This document shows positions 51,750 to 61,815 of a DNA stretch of 64,000 nt, one piece after another; positions within the stretch are counted from its first letter, which is position 1; every line of letters starts with the position of its first letter. The position numbers and the translations under genes are program-made. The notes below the pieces were generated by a model that had not been told where the DNA came from, did no database searches, and was given only the letters and a program-made list of their open reading frames with translations. The stretch comes from Veillonella parvula DSM 2008 (GTDB lineage Bacteria; Bacillota; Negativicutes; Veillonellales; Veillonellaceae). Where the stretch lies: positions 830,501 through 894,500 of the forward strand of contig NC_013520.1 of the NCBI RefSeq assembly GCF_000024945.1, given 5' to 3'.

Positions 51750-52487
51750 ATGAGTAATAGAAATTTAAAACCTTCTGGTGAAGGTTGGGTACAGTTAATA
51801 GCGGGCATTGGTTTTATTGTTTTATTAATTGTCATAAATATAGTAGATCCTACGTTTTATCCGACCATGTGGCACTTAGCAACAAGTGGCTCTATGGAAG
51901 AGGTAGCGGAGTATATTCAAAGTTTTGGCCCTATGGCCATGTTGGTGAGTATGGTCCTCGATATTTTTGTTAACGCCGTAGGCTTTTTACCATCAATTTT
52001 CATATCTACAGCAAACGGTTTAGTATTTGGCATGTGGCCTGGGATTATTATTTCTTGGCTTGCTGAGACGATTGGTGTAGTCATTAGCTTTTACATTATG
52101 CGTTACTTCTTACGTGATACAGCGGACAAGTTGATTGCTAAGAGTACGGTATTGATGAAAGTAGATGATTTTTCCGGTAAAAACGGTTTTGTGGTTATGT
52201 TATTTGCACGATCCTTACCGTATTTCCCATCTGGCGTTATTACAGCCTTAGGGGCCATTAGTAAAATTAAACCTAGAGATTATATATTGGCAAACTTGAT
52301 TGGTAAATTCCCATCCACGGCTTTAGAAGTTGCCATCGGTACTGATATTGTAAATTTCCAAGAAAATATGGGACGCTTAGGCATTATCGTTATTGTGGCT
52401 GGTGTAGTGTATTTTATTCTATGGCAAGTGTACAAGCGTTATATGAACAAGAAAAATGCTGAACAAGAGCACGATCCCAACGCGTAA
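51750..52487 (+). CDS. VTT domain (TVP38/TMEM64, DedA-like) membrane protein
   Basis: Inner-membrane protein of the SNARE-associated/VTT group, 245 residues with about six hydrophobic segments. Family marks are the re-entrant FLPSIFISTANGLVFGMWPG, the basic-aromatic FARSLPYFPSGVI and GKFPSTALEVAIG. Relatives scramble or carry undecaprenyl phosphate or phospholipids; the role here is unknown. Start ATG at 51750 with GAGGT five bases upstream. Confidence 0.88.
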   Translation: MSNRNLKPSGEGWVQLIAGIGFIVLLIVINIVDPTFYPTMWHLATSGSMEEVAEYIQSFGPMAMLVSMVLDIFVNAVGFLPSIFISTANGLVFGMWPGIIISWLAETIGVVISFYIMRYFLRDTADKLIAKSTVLMKVDDFSGKNGFVVMLFARSLPYFPSGVITALGAISKIKPRDYILANLIGKFPSTALEVAIGTDIVNFQENMGRLGIIVIVAGVVYFILWQVYKRYMNKKNAEQEHDPNA

Positions 52488-52521
52488 TTTAAGATTTAGT
52501 ATATATGAAAGAGGTGATAGT

Positions 52522-53715
52522 ATGAGCTTTTCTCTTCCTGAACGTGTAACCTTGAAAGGTCCTAATTTTATTCGTGAAGTATTTGAACGTGGTGTAGGTG
52601 TGGAAGGCTTTATTAGCTTTGGTATTGGTAATCCTGCGCCAGAAGCGATTCCGGTAGAAGTCATCGAAAATGCTTTTGATGAAGTTGTACATTCTAATCC
52701 TATGAGCCTTTTACAATATGGTCCAATGCAAGGTGATGCACGCTTAGCAGAATTAACAATGGATCGTTTAGTACAAACTCATAAGATGAATCCAGAAGGA
52801 CAGGGTCTCATTATCTCCAATGGTGCAGGTCAATTATTAGGTCTTGTACCAATCACCGTATTAGAACCAGGCGATGAAGTGTATATGGATGAATTTACTT
52901 TCACCAGTGCCATTAACTCTGTACGCAATATGGGTGGTAAAGCATTAGGCATAAAGACTGACGAACACGGTATGATACCAAGTGAGTTAGAAAAAGCGGC
53001 TCAATCTGGAAAAGGCAAATACATTTATCTTATTCCTAACTTCCAGAATCCAACAGGCATATCTATGCCTTTAGAGCGTCGTAAGGAGATTTATGCTATT
53101 GCATCTAAATATGATTTATTTATCTATGAAGATGATCCATATGGTGAAATTCGTTTCGCCGGAGAATACATTCCGACATTCAAATCTTTCGACACAGAAG
53201 ACCGTGTTCTATATGCAGGTTCTTATTCTAAAACGTTATCTGCAGGCTTGCGTGTAGGCTTCTTATTTGGTCCTGCTAAGGTAATTGAGGCTATTCAAGC
53301 ATTAAAGAATAATACGGCAGGACAAATGCCATTAGTAACTCAAAAGGTAGTAGCGAAGGTTCTTGATACCATTGACTACGATGCTCATTTAGAAAATGTA
53401 CGAAAAGTGTATAAAATGAAATGTGAGGCTTTACTTAATGCTTTTAATAAGTATGCGAGTTCTAAAGTTCGATTGACACAGCCTACAGGTGGTATGTTTG
53501 CATGGATGACGATGCCTGAGGATGTAGATTGTGATGTATTCTTTGAAACTTGTATGGACCGCAATGTAGGGATTATTAAATGTGGTGCCTTTGCAGCAGA
53601 TGGAGCAGGAGAAGGTCATGCATTTCGTTTGAGCTATACAGTGCCAACAGTAGAGGAAATTACAAAGGGGATGGAAATTCTCGGCGGGTTAACTAAAGAA
53701 TTTTGTGGTGAGTAA
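52522..53715 (+). CDS. PLP-dependent class I/II aminotransferase (2-aminoadipate/MocR-like fold)
   Basis: A 397-residue fold-I aminotransferase without a DNA-binding domain, similar to LysN/2-aminoadipate and broad-specificity aromatic or branched-chain aminotransferases. IPNFQNPTG binds substrate, EDDPYGEIRF holds the cofactor Asp-Tyr pair, and the PLP lysine is in GSYSKTLSAGLRVG. The ATG at 52522 follows GAAAGAGGTGAT; the upstream frame to 52456 overlaps the preceding gene and is not used. Substrate not predictable. Confidence 0.92.
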   Translation: MSFSLPERVTLKGPNFIREVFERGVGVEGFISFGIGNPAPEAIPVEVIENAFDEVVHSNPMSLLQYGPMQGDARLAELTMDRLVQTHKMNPEGQGLIISNGAGQLLGLVPITVLEPGDEVYMDEFTFTSAINSVRNMGGKALGIKTDEHGMIPSELEKAAQSGKGKYIYLIPNFQNPTGISMPLERRKEIYAIASKYDLFIYEDDPYGEIRFAGEYIPTFKSFDTEDRVLYAGSYSKTLSAGLRVGFLFGPAKVIEAIQALKNNTAGQMPLVTQKVVAKVLDTIDYDAHLENVRKVYKMKCEALLNAFNKYASSKVRLTQPTGGMFAWMTMPEDVDCDVFFETCMDRNVGIIKCGAFAADGAGEGHAFRLSYTVPTVEEITKGMEILGGLTKEFCGE

Positions 53716-53719
53716 TATA

Positions 53720-53749
53720 TTGATAATTTTTGATATAACATGATACAAT
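53720..53749 (+). promoter_or_regulatory. Promoter of the mrp gene
   Basis: TTGATA at 53720-53725, an 18-base spacer and TACAAT at 53744-53749 with a TGA extension, about 85 bases before the start codon. Confidence 0.6.
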
Positions 53750-53835
53750 GTAAGCGTAGATACATTGTGTTTACCATATAAAAAAGTTTTTAATATAGAT
53801 GTGAGGTATAGCCTCAAAGAAAGTAGGTGTTTACT

Positions 53836-54669
53836 ATGGGTTGCGGTAGCAGCAGCGATTGTGGCGGATGCCCATCTCAATCTTCTGGTTGCGGTGGTGG
53901 TGCGCCTCAACAACCTCAAGATCTTACAGCTCAATTACACGAGCTTAGTTCTGTTAAACATGTAATTGGCGTAGTATCTGGTAAAGGTGGCGTAGGTAAA
54001 TCCTCCGTTACTAGCTTGATGGCCATTACAATGGCGCGTAAAGGTTACAAAGTAGGTATCCTCGATGCGGATATTACAGGCCCTTCTATTCCTAAGATGT
54101 TTGGCATTAAGGAAAAGGCATATGCTGACGAAATCGGTATGTATCCTGTAAAATCCAAAGGTGGTATCGACGTAATGTCTGTTAACCTTCTTTTGGAAAA
54201 CGATACAGATCCTGTTTTATGGCGTGGTCCTATTTTAGGTAATGTAGTAAAACAATTCTATACAGATGTTATTTGGAAAGATATCGACTATTTATTTGTT
54301 GATATGCCACCAGGAACAGGTGACGTTGCAATCACTGTATATCAATCCTTGAAATTGGACGGTATTATTATCGTTACATCTCCTCAAGACTTGGTATCCA
54401 TGATTGTTGAAAAAGCCGTTAAAATGGCTGATTTAATGCAAGTGCCTATTATTGGTGTGGTGGAAAACTACTCTTACTTCCATTGCCCAGATAATGGTAA
54501 GGATTATCAAATTTTCGGTGAAAGCCATATTGAAGAAATCCTTCAAAAATACGGTTTATTATTGTTAAACCGTTTACCAATTGACCCAACTATTGCAAAC
54601 CTTTGCGATAAAGGTAATATTGAGTCTATCGAAAAAACAAATTTAGAAGACGTATCTCTACCTGAATAG
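53836..54669 (+). CDS. mrp: Mrp/NBP35 family Fe-S cluster carrier ATPase
   Basis: P-loop ATPase that carries iron-sulfur clusters to target proteins, 277 residues. The deviant Walker A is SGKGGVGKSS, with DADITGPSIP and the DMPPGTGD Walker B region following. The N-terminus is short and cysteine-rich (MGCGSSSDCGGCPSQSSGCG; Cys at 3, 9, 12 and 19), a possible extra cluster site. The usual C-terminal CPxC pair is reduced to one Cys (HCPDNGK). The ATG at 53836 has AGGTG six bases upstream. Confidence 0.92.
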   Translation: MGCGSSSDCGGCPSQSSGCGGGAPQQPQDLTAQLHELSSVKHVIGVVSGKGGVGKSSVTSLMAITMARKGYKVGILDADITGPSIPKMFGIKEKAYADEIGMYPVKSKGGIDVMSVNLLLENDTDPVLWRGPILGNVVKQFYTDVIWKDIDYLFVDMPPGTGDVAITVYQSLKLDGIIIVTSPQDLVSMIVEKAVKMADLMQVPIIGVVENYSYFHCPDNGKDYQIFGESHIEEILQKYGLLLLNRLPIDPTIANLCDKGNIESIEKTNLEDVSLPE

Positions 54670-54685
54670 GATTCATATGATGATG

Positions 54686-54717
54686 AAAGCTGTGTATTTA
54701 TAAATGCACAGCTTTTT
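54686..54717 (+). terminator. Terminator after mrp
   Basis: Outer stem AAAGCTGTG / CACAGCTTT with an inner ATTT/AAAT pairing, followed by TT and A. Confidence 0.88.
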
Positions 54718-54905
54718 ATCACATCTTTTTATGGTGAATTATGTTATATTTATGGTAAGAAGATAGAATTATATCTTTAATTCTCTTACTACAGATATGC
54801 TGAACATAGTTAGTATAGATTTTTATTTTTCTTAACATGATACTATAGGATGTATTGGCATATATTGGTTTAATTTTAATGTTTTCCTATGTAGGACGTA
54901 TGTGT

Positions 54906-56306
54906 ATGAAAAAACTATTGAACTGGATCATTCCAGCAGCCTTTGGTTTAGGTCTGTGGTTTGTTCCAACTCCAGAGGGATTAACTCCTCAGTCATGGCA
55001 TTTATTTGCAATCTTTGTAGCTACTATCGTAGGCTTCATTACTCAGCCGTTACCGATTGGTGGCGTATCTATCGTTGTTATTACTGTTGCTGCATTGACA
55101 GGCACATTAAAGATTAGTGAAGGTATTTCAGGTTTTGCTAACTCTGCAATCTGGCTAATTGTAGGTGCTTTCTTATTCTCTCGTGGCTTTATTAAAACTG
55201 GTTTGGGGAAACGTATTGCTTATAATTTGATTTCTGCTTTTGGTAGTAGCTCCTTGCGTTTGGCCTATGCATTGGCTTTGTCTGATTTGATTTTAGCTCC
55301 CGCAACACCATCTAACACAGCTCGTGTAGGCGGTGTAATCATGCCAATTACAACTAGCTTAGCAAAAGCTTTCGGTTCTGAACCACAAGATGGACCTCGT
55401 AAAATTGGTTCTTTCTTGATGCAATCTATTTACCAAGTAAATACGATTACATCTGCGATGTTCCAAACATCCATGGCTGGTAATACATTGGTTGCAGCAT
55501 TAGCGCTTCAATCTTTTGGTATTGGTATTACATGGGGCGACTGGGCTATGGCAGCTATCGTACCTGGTATTATTGCATTGATTATTATGCCGTATTTCAT
55601 TTATAAAGTATATCCACCGGAAATCAGAGATGCTCGTGAAGCTCAACAAATGATTCGTGAAGAGTTAAAAGGTCTTGGCAAGATTTCTTTCCAAGAATGG
55701 GTAATGCTTGGCGTATTTATTTTAGCATTAGTATTGTGGGCTACGTCTCAATTTACAAAACTTGATGCTACAACTGTTGCATTCTTAGGTATTTCTATTT
55801 TACTTGCTACAGGCGTTCTAATTTGGGACGATGTTAAGAGTGAAAAGGGTGCTTGGGATACATTGGTTTGGATGGGTACATTGATGGGCTTTGCCGGATT
55901 CCTTTCCAAATTGGGCTTTATCAAATGGGCTACAGTTCAAGTGGGTGGTTATATTCCAGAAGGCTCTTGGGTAATTGCCTTTGTTGTAGCTGTTCTTGTT
56001 AATACATATGCTCACTATGTATTTGCATCCTTAACAGCGCATATTTCTGCGATGTTCGTAGCATTCTCTGCAATCGCTATTTCTGCAGGTGCCCCACCTA
56101 TGTTGACATTGTTGATGATTGCATTCACATCTAACTTGTGTATGTCTTTGACTCACTATGCAGCAGGTCCATCTCCAGTAATCTTTAATACTGGTTATGT
56201 TCCTCAAAATATATGGTGGAAACTTGGTTTCTTCACATCTGTAATCAACTTAATTATCTTCATGGGTCTTGGCTCTGTATGGATGAAGTTGATTGGTATG
56301 TGGTAA
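54906..56306 (+). CDS. DASS (SLC13-type) anion:sodium symporter, dicarboxylate class
   Basis: Membrane carrier of the divalent anion/sodium symporter family (2-oxoglutarate/malate translocator, CitT/YflS-like), 466 residues with about twelve hydrophobic segments. Family motifs: ILAPATPSNTARVGGVIMPI and, in the second half, HYVFASLTAHISAM and TSNLCMSLTHYAAGPSPVIF. The ATG at 54906 has AGGA nine bases upstream and starts a normal MKKLLNWIIP membrane end; upstream starts at 54855 or 54900 are less well placed. Likely substrate malate, citrate or 2-oxoglutarate. Confidence 0.9.
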   Translation: MKKLLNWIIPAAFGLGLWFVPTPEGLTPQSWHLFAIFVATIVGFITQPLPIGGVSIVVITVAALTGTLKISEGISGFANSAIWLIVGAFLFSRGFIKTGLGKRIAYNLISAFGSSSLRLAYALALSDLILAPATPSNTARVGGVIMPITTSLAKAFGSEPQDGPRKIGSFLMQSIYQVNTITSAMFQTSMAGNTLVAALALQSFGIGITWGDWAMAAIVPGIIALIIMPYFIYKVYPPEIRDAREAQQMIREELKGLGKISFQEWVMLGVFILALVLWATSQFTKLDATTVAFLGISILLATGVLIWDDVKSEKGAWDTLVWMGTLMGFAGFLSKLGFIKWATVQVGGYIPEGSWVIAFVVAVLVNTYAHYVFASLTAHISAMFVAFSAIAISAGAPPMLTLLMIAFTSNLCMSLTHYAAGPSPVIFNTGYVPQNIWWKLGFFTSVINLIIFMGLGSVWMKLIGMW

Positions 56307-56392
56307 AATTTAGTACTGACAATTTTATAGGATTGTAATGCATGTACTTTAAACCTATCAGACTTAGTGTACTATGCATTTACATCGTATAT

Positions 56393-56422
56393 AAAAAGCC
56401 GTCCCGATAGGGGCGGCTTTTT
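56393..56422 (+). terminator. Terminator after the DASS transporter gene
   Basis: A 13-bp stem AAAAAGCCGTCCC / GGGGCGGCTTTTT with loop GATA and one T-G pair. Confidence 0.95.
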
Positions 56423-56539
56423 GTGATAAAATATGAGTAGTTAATAGATAATTAATGTAAATATTGTAAAATAGTATACATAATAAATTATTCAAGCTAA
56501 TTGTACAAATTTTATATGATTTGTGCATAGGAGGGACCT

Positions 56540-57889
56540 ATGAAGTTTGATAATGAACAATTATTAAAGTATATTGGCGCTTGTACATCTCCGTATCACA
56601 CAGTAGATACAAGTTTACAAATGCTATTGGACTCAGGATTTACAGAGCTCAGTTTAGAAGATGAGTGGCAGTTAGACTCTGGTTCTTATGTAGTTAACGT
56701 GTTCGGCACCACCTTATTTGCCTTTCATATAGGGAAGAAACCAGAACATACATTACGTATTGCGTCGGCTCATACAGATTTTCCTGCTATTCGTGTTAAA
56801 CCAAACCCTATAACCTCTATGAAAGGATACACAAAGTTAAATGTAGAAATGTATGGCGGTCTTATAGAAAATACATGGCTTGATCGTCCATTAGGTGCAG
56901 CAGGTACGGTTGTGTTAAAAGGAAAAAATGCCTTTGACGTAGATTCTGTTCTAGTCGATACAAAACGGCCTATCGCTATTGTTCCAAACCTAGCTATTCA
57001 TATGAATCGCTCTGTTAATGATGGGGTTAAACTAAATCGTCAAAAAGAAATGCTTCCTATATTGATGATGGAACGTAATAATGAAGATAATCCTACAAAA
57101 CCTTTAAATAATAGAAATAATCCAAGTTTATTCCCAGAATCAGATACTCAATACGATGAGTGGACAAAGTTTTTAGCTGATGAAGTAGATTGCGATCCTT
57201 CCGAAATATTATCTTATGAAATGACTTTATATCCTACGGAACAAGGCTGTGTACTCGGTACGGAAGGTGATTTCATTAGCTCACCTCGTTTAGATAATTT
57301 AACATCTTGCTTTAGTGTATTATCTGGTATTATTCAAGCCAAAAAAATGAATGTTAATGGTGTTCGCTGTGCTATACTCTTTGATAACGAAGAGGTGGGC
57401 AGTCGTACGAAACAAGGTGGGGCCGGTATGATATTACCAAATCTTGTTAAACGCGTGTATGACGCATTAGGATATTCTAATCAAGAGATGGACAGCTTCA
57501 TCTCTAAAGGCTTTATGATTTCCTCCGATGTAGCACACGGATTACACCCAAACTATCCAGAGAAAAATGACATTACGAATATTCCTGTACTTAATAAAGG
57601 GCTATCCCTTAAGATTGCATGTAGCCAATCTTACGCTGGGGATGCTAAGGCAATTGCTATCGTTAAAGGCCTTTGTGAAGAAGCGGATGCACAGTATCAG
57701 ATTTATGTAAATCGTTCGGATATTCCAGGTGGATCTACAGTAGGTTCCATTTCATCAGCTATGTTACCAATGCGTACTATTGATGTAGGATTGCCTCTAT
57801 TAGCAATGCATTCAGCTAGAGAATTGATGGGGGCAGCTGATCAAGAGCAATTAAATCGATTAATGAATCATTTTCTAGGTGGTAAGTAA
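56540..57889 (+). CDS. apeB: M18 family aminopeptidase (aspartyl aminopeptidase type)
   Basis: Cytosolic dinuclear zinc peptidase that prefers acidic or broad N-terminal residues, 449 residues, typical length. Metal-binding segments: SAHTDFPAIRVKP (His), FISSPRLDNLT (Asp), LFDNEEVGSRTKQG (catalytic Glu pair) and SSDVAHGLHPNYPEK, with a final His in LLAMHSARELMG. Strong AGGAGGG before the ATG. It stands alone between terminators. Confidence 0.94.
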   Translation: MKFDNEQLLKYIGACTSPYHTVDTSLQMLLDSGFTELSLEDEWQLDSGSYVVNVFGTTLFAFHIGKKPEHTLRIASAHTDFPAIRVKPNPITSMKGYTKLNVEMYGGLIENTWLDRPLGAAGTVVLKGKNAFDVDSVLVDTKRPIAIVPNLAIHMNRSVNDGVKLNRQKEMLPILMMERNNEDNPTKPLNNRNNPSLFPESDTQYDEWTKFLADEVDCDPSEILSYEMTLYPTEQGCVLGTEGDFISSPRLDNLTSCFSVLSGIIQAKKMNVNGVRCAILFDNEEVGSRTKQGGAGMILPNLVKRVYDALGYSNQEMDSFISKGFMISSDVAHGLHPNYPEKNDITNIPVLNKGLSLKIACSQSYAGDAKAIAIVKGLCEEADAQYQIYVNRSDIPGGSTVGSISSAMLPMRTIDVGLPLLAMHSARELMGAADQEQLNRLMNHFLGGK

Positions 57890-58044
57890 TATAAAATGGA
57901 ATTTATTCGATGTGCATTATTGAAAGACATATGATTTTTTGTAATGAACAGTAAAAAATATATTTTATACTTTCATAATTGGTATAATCCTTTAAATATA
58001 ATGAAAATATTGTATAATAAGTATATATTATTATGAATATAAAA

Positions 58045-58071
58045 CCTCATCATAAATTTTGATGAGGCTTT
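58045..58071 (+). terminator. Weak terminator after apeB
   Basis: Stem CCTCATCA / TGATGAGG with a seven-base loop, followed by CTTT. The 281-base spacer up to pyc holds several AT-rich TATAAT-like boxes but no single convincing promoter. Confidence 0.65.
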
Positions 58072-58170
58072 CCGCAATATTGATTTATCTATAAGTATAG
58101 GAAATATTCATATATTAATAAAAATGAAAGCTGATAGTTCACATTTGTGGAAGCTAGTAGGAGGCAATAC

Positions 58171-61100
58171 ATGAGAAAAATTAAATCCGTATTGGTTGCC
58201 AACCGTGGAGAAATTGCGATCCGCGTGTTCCGTGCATGTAATGAAATGGGGATTAAAACTGTAGCCATTTACTCTAAAGAGGATACATTATCCTTGCACC
58301 GTAACCAAGCCGATGAAGCCTATCTCGTAGGGGAAGGTAAAAAACCAGTTGACGCATATCTTGATATTGAAGATATCATCCGTATTGCAAAAGAACATGA
58401 CATCGATGCTATCCATCCAGGTTATGGCTTCTTATCTGAAAATGAAGGCTTTGCTCGTCGTTGTGAAGAAGAAGGAATTATCTTTATTGGGCCTAAAATC
58501 AAGCATTTGAATATGTTTGGTGATAAAGTAAATGCTCGTGAGCAAGCTAAATTAGCAAAAATTCCGATGATCCCAGGTTCTGATGGGGCTTTAAAAGATT
58601 ATGCTCAACTAGAAGAATTTGCTGATACACATGGTTTTCCATTGATGATTAAAGCCGTTAATGGCGGCGGCGGTCGTGGTATGCGTGAAGTTCATCATAA
58701 AGAAGACCTTCGAGATGCATATGATCGTGCTAAATCTGAAGCGAAAGCTGCGTTTGGTGATGATGATGTATATGTAGAAAAACTTATCGTAGAGCCTAAA
58801 CATATTGAAGTTCAAATCTTAGGTGACGAACATGGCAATGTAGTTCATTTGCATGAACGTGATTGCTCTGTTCAACGTCGTCACCAAAAAGTAGTTGAAA
58901 TGGCGCCAGCCTTTGCGTTGTCATTAGAAACTCGTAAAGCTGTATGTGATGCTGCCGTTAAAATCATGAAAAATGTTGGCTACGTGAATGCAGGTACTGT
59001 AGAATTTTTGGTAACTGCTGATGGTAGCTTCTACTTTATCGAAGTTAATCCACGTATTCAAGTAGAGCATACTGTAACAGAAATGATTACAGATATTGAC
59101 ATTGTTCATGCTCAAATTAGAATCGCTGAAGGCTTTAGTTTACATAGCCCTGAAGTAGGTATTCCTGAGCAGGATAAAATTCCTTGTAAAGGCACTGCTA
59201 TCCAATGTCGTATTACCACAGAAGATCCTAAAAACAACTTTATGCCTGATACCGGTAAAATCTTAGCGTACCGTAGCTCCGGTGGTTTTGGTATCCGTCT
59301 TGATTCTGGTAATGCTTTTACAGGTGCCGTTGTAACACCTTACTATGACTCCTTGCTTGTGAAAGCGACAGCATTTGGTCCTAACAACGAAGAAACTATT
59401 CGTAAAATGCTTCGTTGCTTAAAAGAGTTCCGTATTCGCGGTGTAAAAACAAATATTCACTTCTTGATTAATGTATTGGAACATCCTGAATTCCAAAGTG
59501 GTTCTTACAATGTAAACTTCATTGAAGAACATCCTGAATTATTCGAATTGAAACCAGATCGCGACCGTGGTACTAAATTATTACGTTACATTGCTGATGT
59601 TACAATTAATGGCTATTCTGGTGCAGGAGCTCAAGAGGTTCCTGACTTTGAACCGATTCAAATGCCATCTACTTTAGATGTAAGTCCAGCATCTGGTACA
59701 AAACAAAAATTTGATGAACTTGGACCAGATAAATTCAGTAAATGGTTATCGGAACAAAAACAAGTATTCTTCACTGATACCACTTGGCGTGATGCCCATC
59801 AATCCTTGTTTGCTACACGTCTTCGTACAATCGATATGGCTCGCGTAGCTGGTCATGCTGCAAAAGGTGTACCTAACTTATTCTCCTTAGAATGTTGGGG
59901 GGGTGCTACTTTTGACGTATCATACCGATTCTTACATGAAGATCCGTGGGAGCGTTTGCGCATGTTCCGTCGTGAAGTGCCAAATACATTGCTTCAAATG
60001 CTTCTTCGTGGTGCAAATGCCGTAGGTTACACATCGTATCCAGACAACGTAGTTCGTCAATTCATTCAACGGGCTACTGCTAATGGTATTGATGTATTCC
60101 GCGTATTTGATAGCTTGAACAGCCTCGATAATATGCATGTTGCTATCGATGAAGTGCGTGCACAAAATAAAATAGCTGAAGTTGCATTGTGCTACACTGG
60201 CGATATCCTTGATGGTGCTCGTACAAAATACAATTTGGACTATTATGTAAATATGGCAAAAGAGCTTGAAAAAGCTGGTGCCAATATTATTGCCATTAAA
60301 GATATGGCCGGCCTTTTAAAACCACAAGCTTCTTATAACTTGGTATCTGCCTTGAAAGATGCTGTCTCTGTTCCAATTCACTTACATACTCATGAAGGCT
60401 CCGGTAACTCTATCTATACATATGGCCGCGCTGTAGATGCTGGTGTTGATGTAATCGACTTAGCGTACTCTGCTTTTGCTAATGGTACTTCTCAACCTAG
60501 TATGAATTCCATGTACTATGCGTTGTCCGGTCATGAACGTCAACCAGAAATGAACATCGACTATATGGAAGAAATGTCTCATTATTTTGGTAGTATCAGA
60601 CCATATTACAAAGGTGTAGATAAAGCAGAAGCATATCCTAATACTGAAGTATATCAACATGAAATGCCAGGTGGACAATACTCTAACTTGCAACAACAAG
60701 CTAAAATGGTAGGGCTTGGTGATCGTTGGACAGATATTAAGAAAATGTACCACCAAGTAAATATGATGTTTGGTGATATCATTAAAGTTACACCATCCTC
60801 TAAAGTGGTAGGGGATATGACATTGTATATGGTACAAAACAACTTAACTGAAAAAGATATATACGAAAAAGGCGATGTATTGGATTTCCCTCAATCCGTA
60901 GTTGAATTCTTTGAAGGCCGTCTTGGTACTCCATATCAAGGCTTCCCTGAAAAATTACAAAAAATCATCTTGAAAGGTGCTCGCCCAATCACAGTTCGCC
61001 CTGGTGCTGTATTACCTCCAACAGATTTTGAACATATTCGTCATGAATTAAGCGAAATGGGAGCCCAAACAACTGATGAAGATATTAGTGCATATTGCTT

Positions 61101-61617
61101 GTATCCTAAGGTTTACCAAGATTACAATAAATTTGTAAAAGACTTTGGCGATGTATCTGTATTAGATACTCCAACATTCTTCTTTGGTATGAAACGGGGC
61201 GAAGAAATTCAAGTAACCATTGAAAAAGGTAAAACACTGATTATCAAGATGAATGGTTTCTCTGAACCTGATGAAGATGGTAACCGCATCGTATTGTTCG
61301 AGTTTAATGGTCAACCTCGTAGCATTAAGGTTCATGATAAACATGCTAAGACAACTGGTGTTGTTCGTCGCAAAGCGGATGAATCTAACCCTGGTGAAAT
61401 TGGTGCTACATTGTCTGGTTCCGTTGTTAAGATCCTTATTAAGAATGGTCAATCTGTAACTAAAGGTGAACCATTGATCGTTACAGAAGCGATGAAAATG
61501 GAAACAACAATTACAGCTCCTATTGATGGTATCGTAGAAGAAATCCTTGTACGTGAAGGTAGCCGTATCGAATCTGGTGACTGCTTGCTTCGTATTGAAG
61601 ATGCTTTAAAACGATAA
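58171..61617 (+). CDS. pyc: Pyruvate carboxylase
   Basis: Biotin enzyme that makes oxaloacetate from pyruvate, feeding amino acid synthesis and the malate-fumarate-succinate branch. The single 1148-residue chain has the biotin carboxylase domain (VLVANRGEIAIRVFRA, ATP loop NGGGGRGMREV, EVNPRIQVEHTVTE), the carboxyltransferase domain (DTTWRDAHQSLFATRLR, RVFDSLNSLDNM) and the biotinyl domain with the lysine in TEAMKMETTI. The ATG at 58171 follows TAGGAGG; the frame from 58147 only adds the ribosome site. Confidence 0.97.
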   Translation: MRKIKSVLVANRGEIAIRVFRACNEMGIKTVAIYSKEDTLSLHRNQADEAYLVGEGKKPVDAYLDIEDIIRIAKEHDIDAIHPGYGFLSENEGFARRCEEEGIIFIGPKIKHLNMFGDKVNAREQAKLAKIPMIPGSDGALKDYAQLEEFADTHGFPLMIKAVNGGGGRGMREVHHKEDLRDAYDRAKSEAKAAFGDDDVYVEKLIVEPKHIEVQILGDEHGNVVHLHERDCSVQRRHQKVVEMAPAFALSLETRKAVCDAAVKIMKNVGYVNAGTVEFLVTADGSFYFIEVNPRIQVEHTVTEMITDIDIVHAQIRIAEGFSLHSPEVGIPEQDKIPCKGTAIQCRITTEDPKNNFMPDTGKILAYRSSGGFGIRLDSGNAFTGAVVTPYYDSLLVKATAFGPNNEETIRKMLRCLKEFRIRGVKTNIHFLINVLEHPEFQSGSYNVNFIEEHPELFELKPDRDRGTKLLRYIADVTINGYSGAGAQEVPDFEPIQMPSTLDVSPASGTKQKFDELGPDKFSKWLSEQKQVFFTDTTWRDAHQSLFATRLRTIDMARVAGHAAKGVPNLFSLECWGGATFDVSYRFLHEDPWERLRMFRREVPNTLLQMLLRGANAVGYTSYPDNVVRQFIQRATANGIDVFRVFDSLNSLDNMHVAIDEVRAQNKIAEVALCYTGDILDGARTKYNLDYYVNMAKELEKAGANIIAIKDMAGLLKPQASYNLVSALKDAVSVPIHLHTHEGSGNSIYTYGRAVDAGVDVIDLAYSAFANGTSQPSMNSMYYALSGHERQPEMNIDYMEEMSHYFGSIRPYYKGVDKAEAYPNTEVYQHEMPGGQYSNLQQQAKMVGLGDRWTDIKKMYHQVNMMFGDIIKVTPSSKVVGDMTLYMVQNNLTEKDIYEKGDVLDFPQSVVEFFEGRLGTPYQGFPEKLQKIILKGARPITVRPGAVLPPTDFEHIRHELSEMGAQTTDEDISAYCLYPKVYQDYNKFVKDFGDVSVLDTPTFFFGMKRGEEIQVTIEKGKTLIIKMNGFSEPDEDGNRIVLFEFNGQPRSIKVHDKHAKTTGVVRRKADESNPGEIGATLSGSVVKILIKNGQSVTKGEPLIVTEAMKMETTITAPIDGIVEEILVREGSRIESGDCLLRIEDALKR

Positions 61618-61689
61618 GCTAACAATCATTTAAAATTAAAAATATTATTTTTCAAATATTTCATAAAATGAAAAATTGAAGAATAATGG

Positions 61690-61720
61690 AAGAATCCCTA
61701 GGAAATCCTAGGGATTCTTT
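61690..61720 (+). terminator. Terminator after pyc
   Basis: A 14-bp perfect stem AAGAATCCCTAGGA / TCCTAGGGATTCTT with a two-base centre, then T. Confidence 0.88.
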
Positions 61721-61815
61721 GTATTTTCAAGGGTTTCATGGTACTATATAATATAGAGAAAATGGGCGTATTATGCGTTATTTTAGAATGATTAGTAGAA
61801 AAGGAGTAGTAACAG

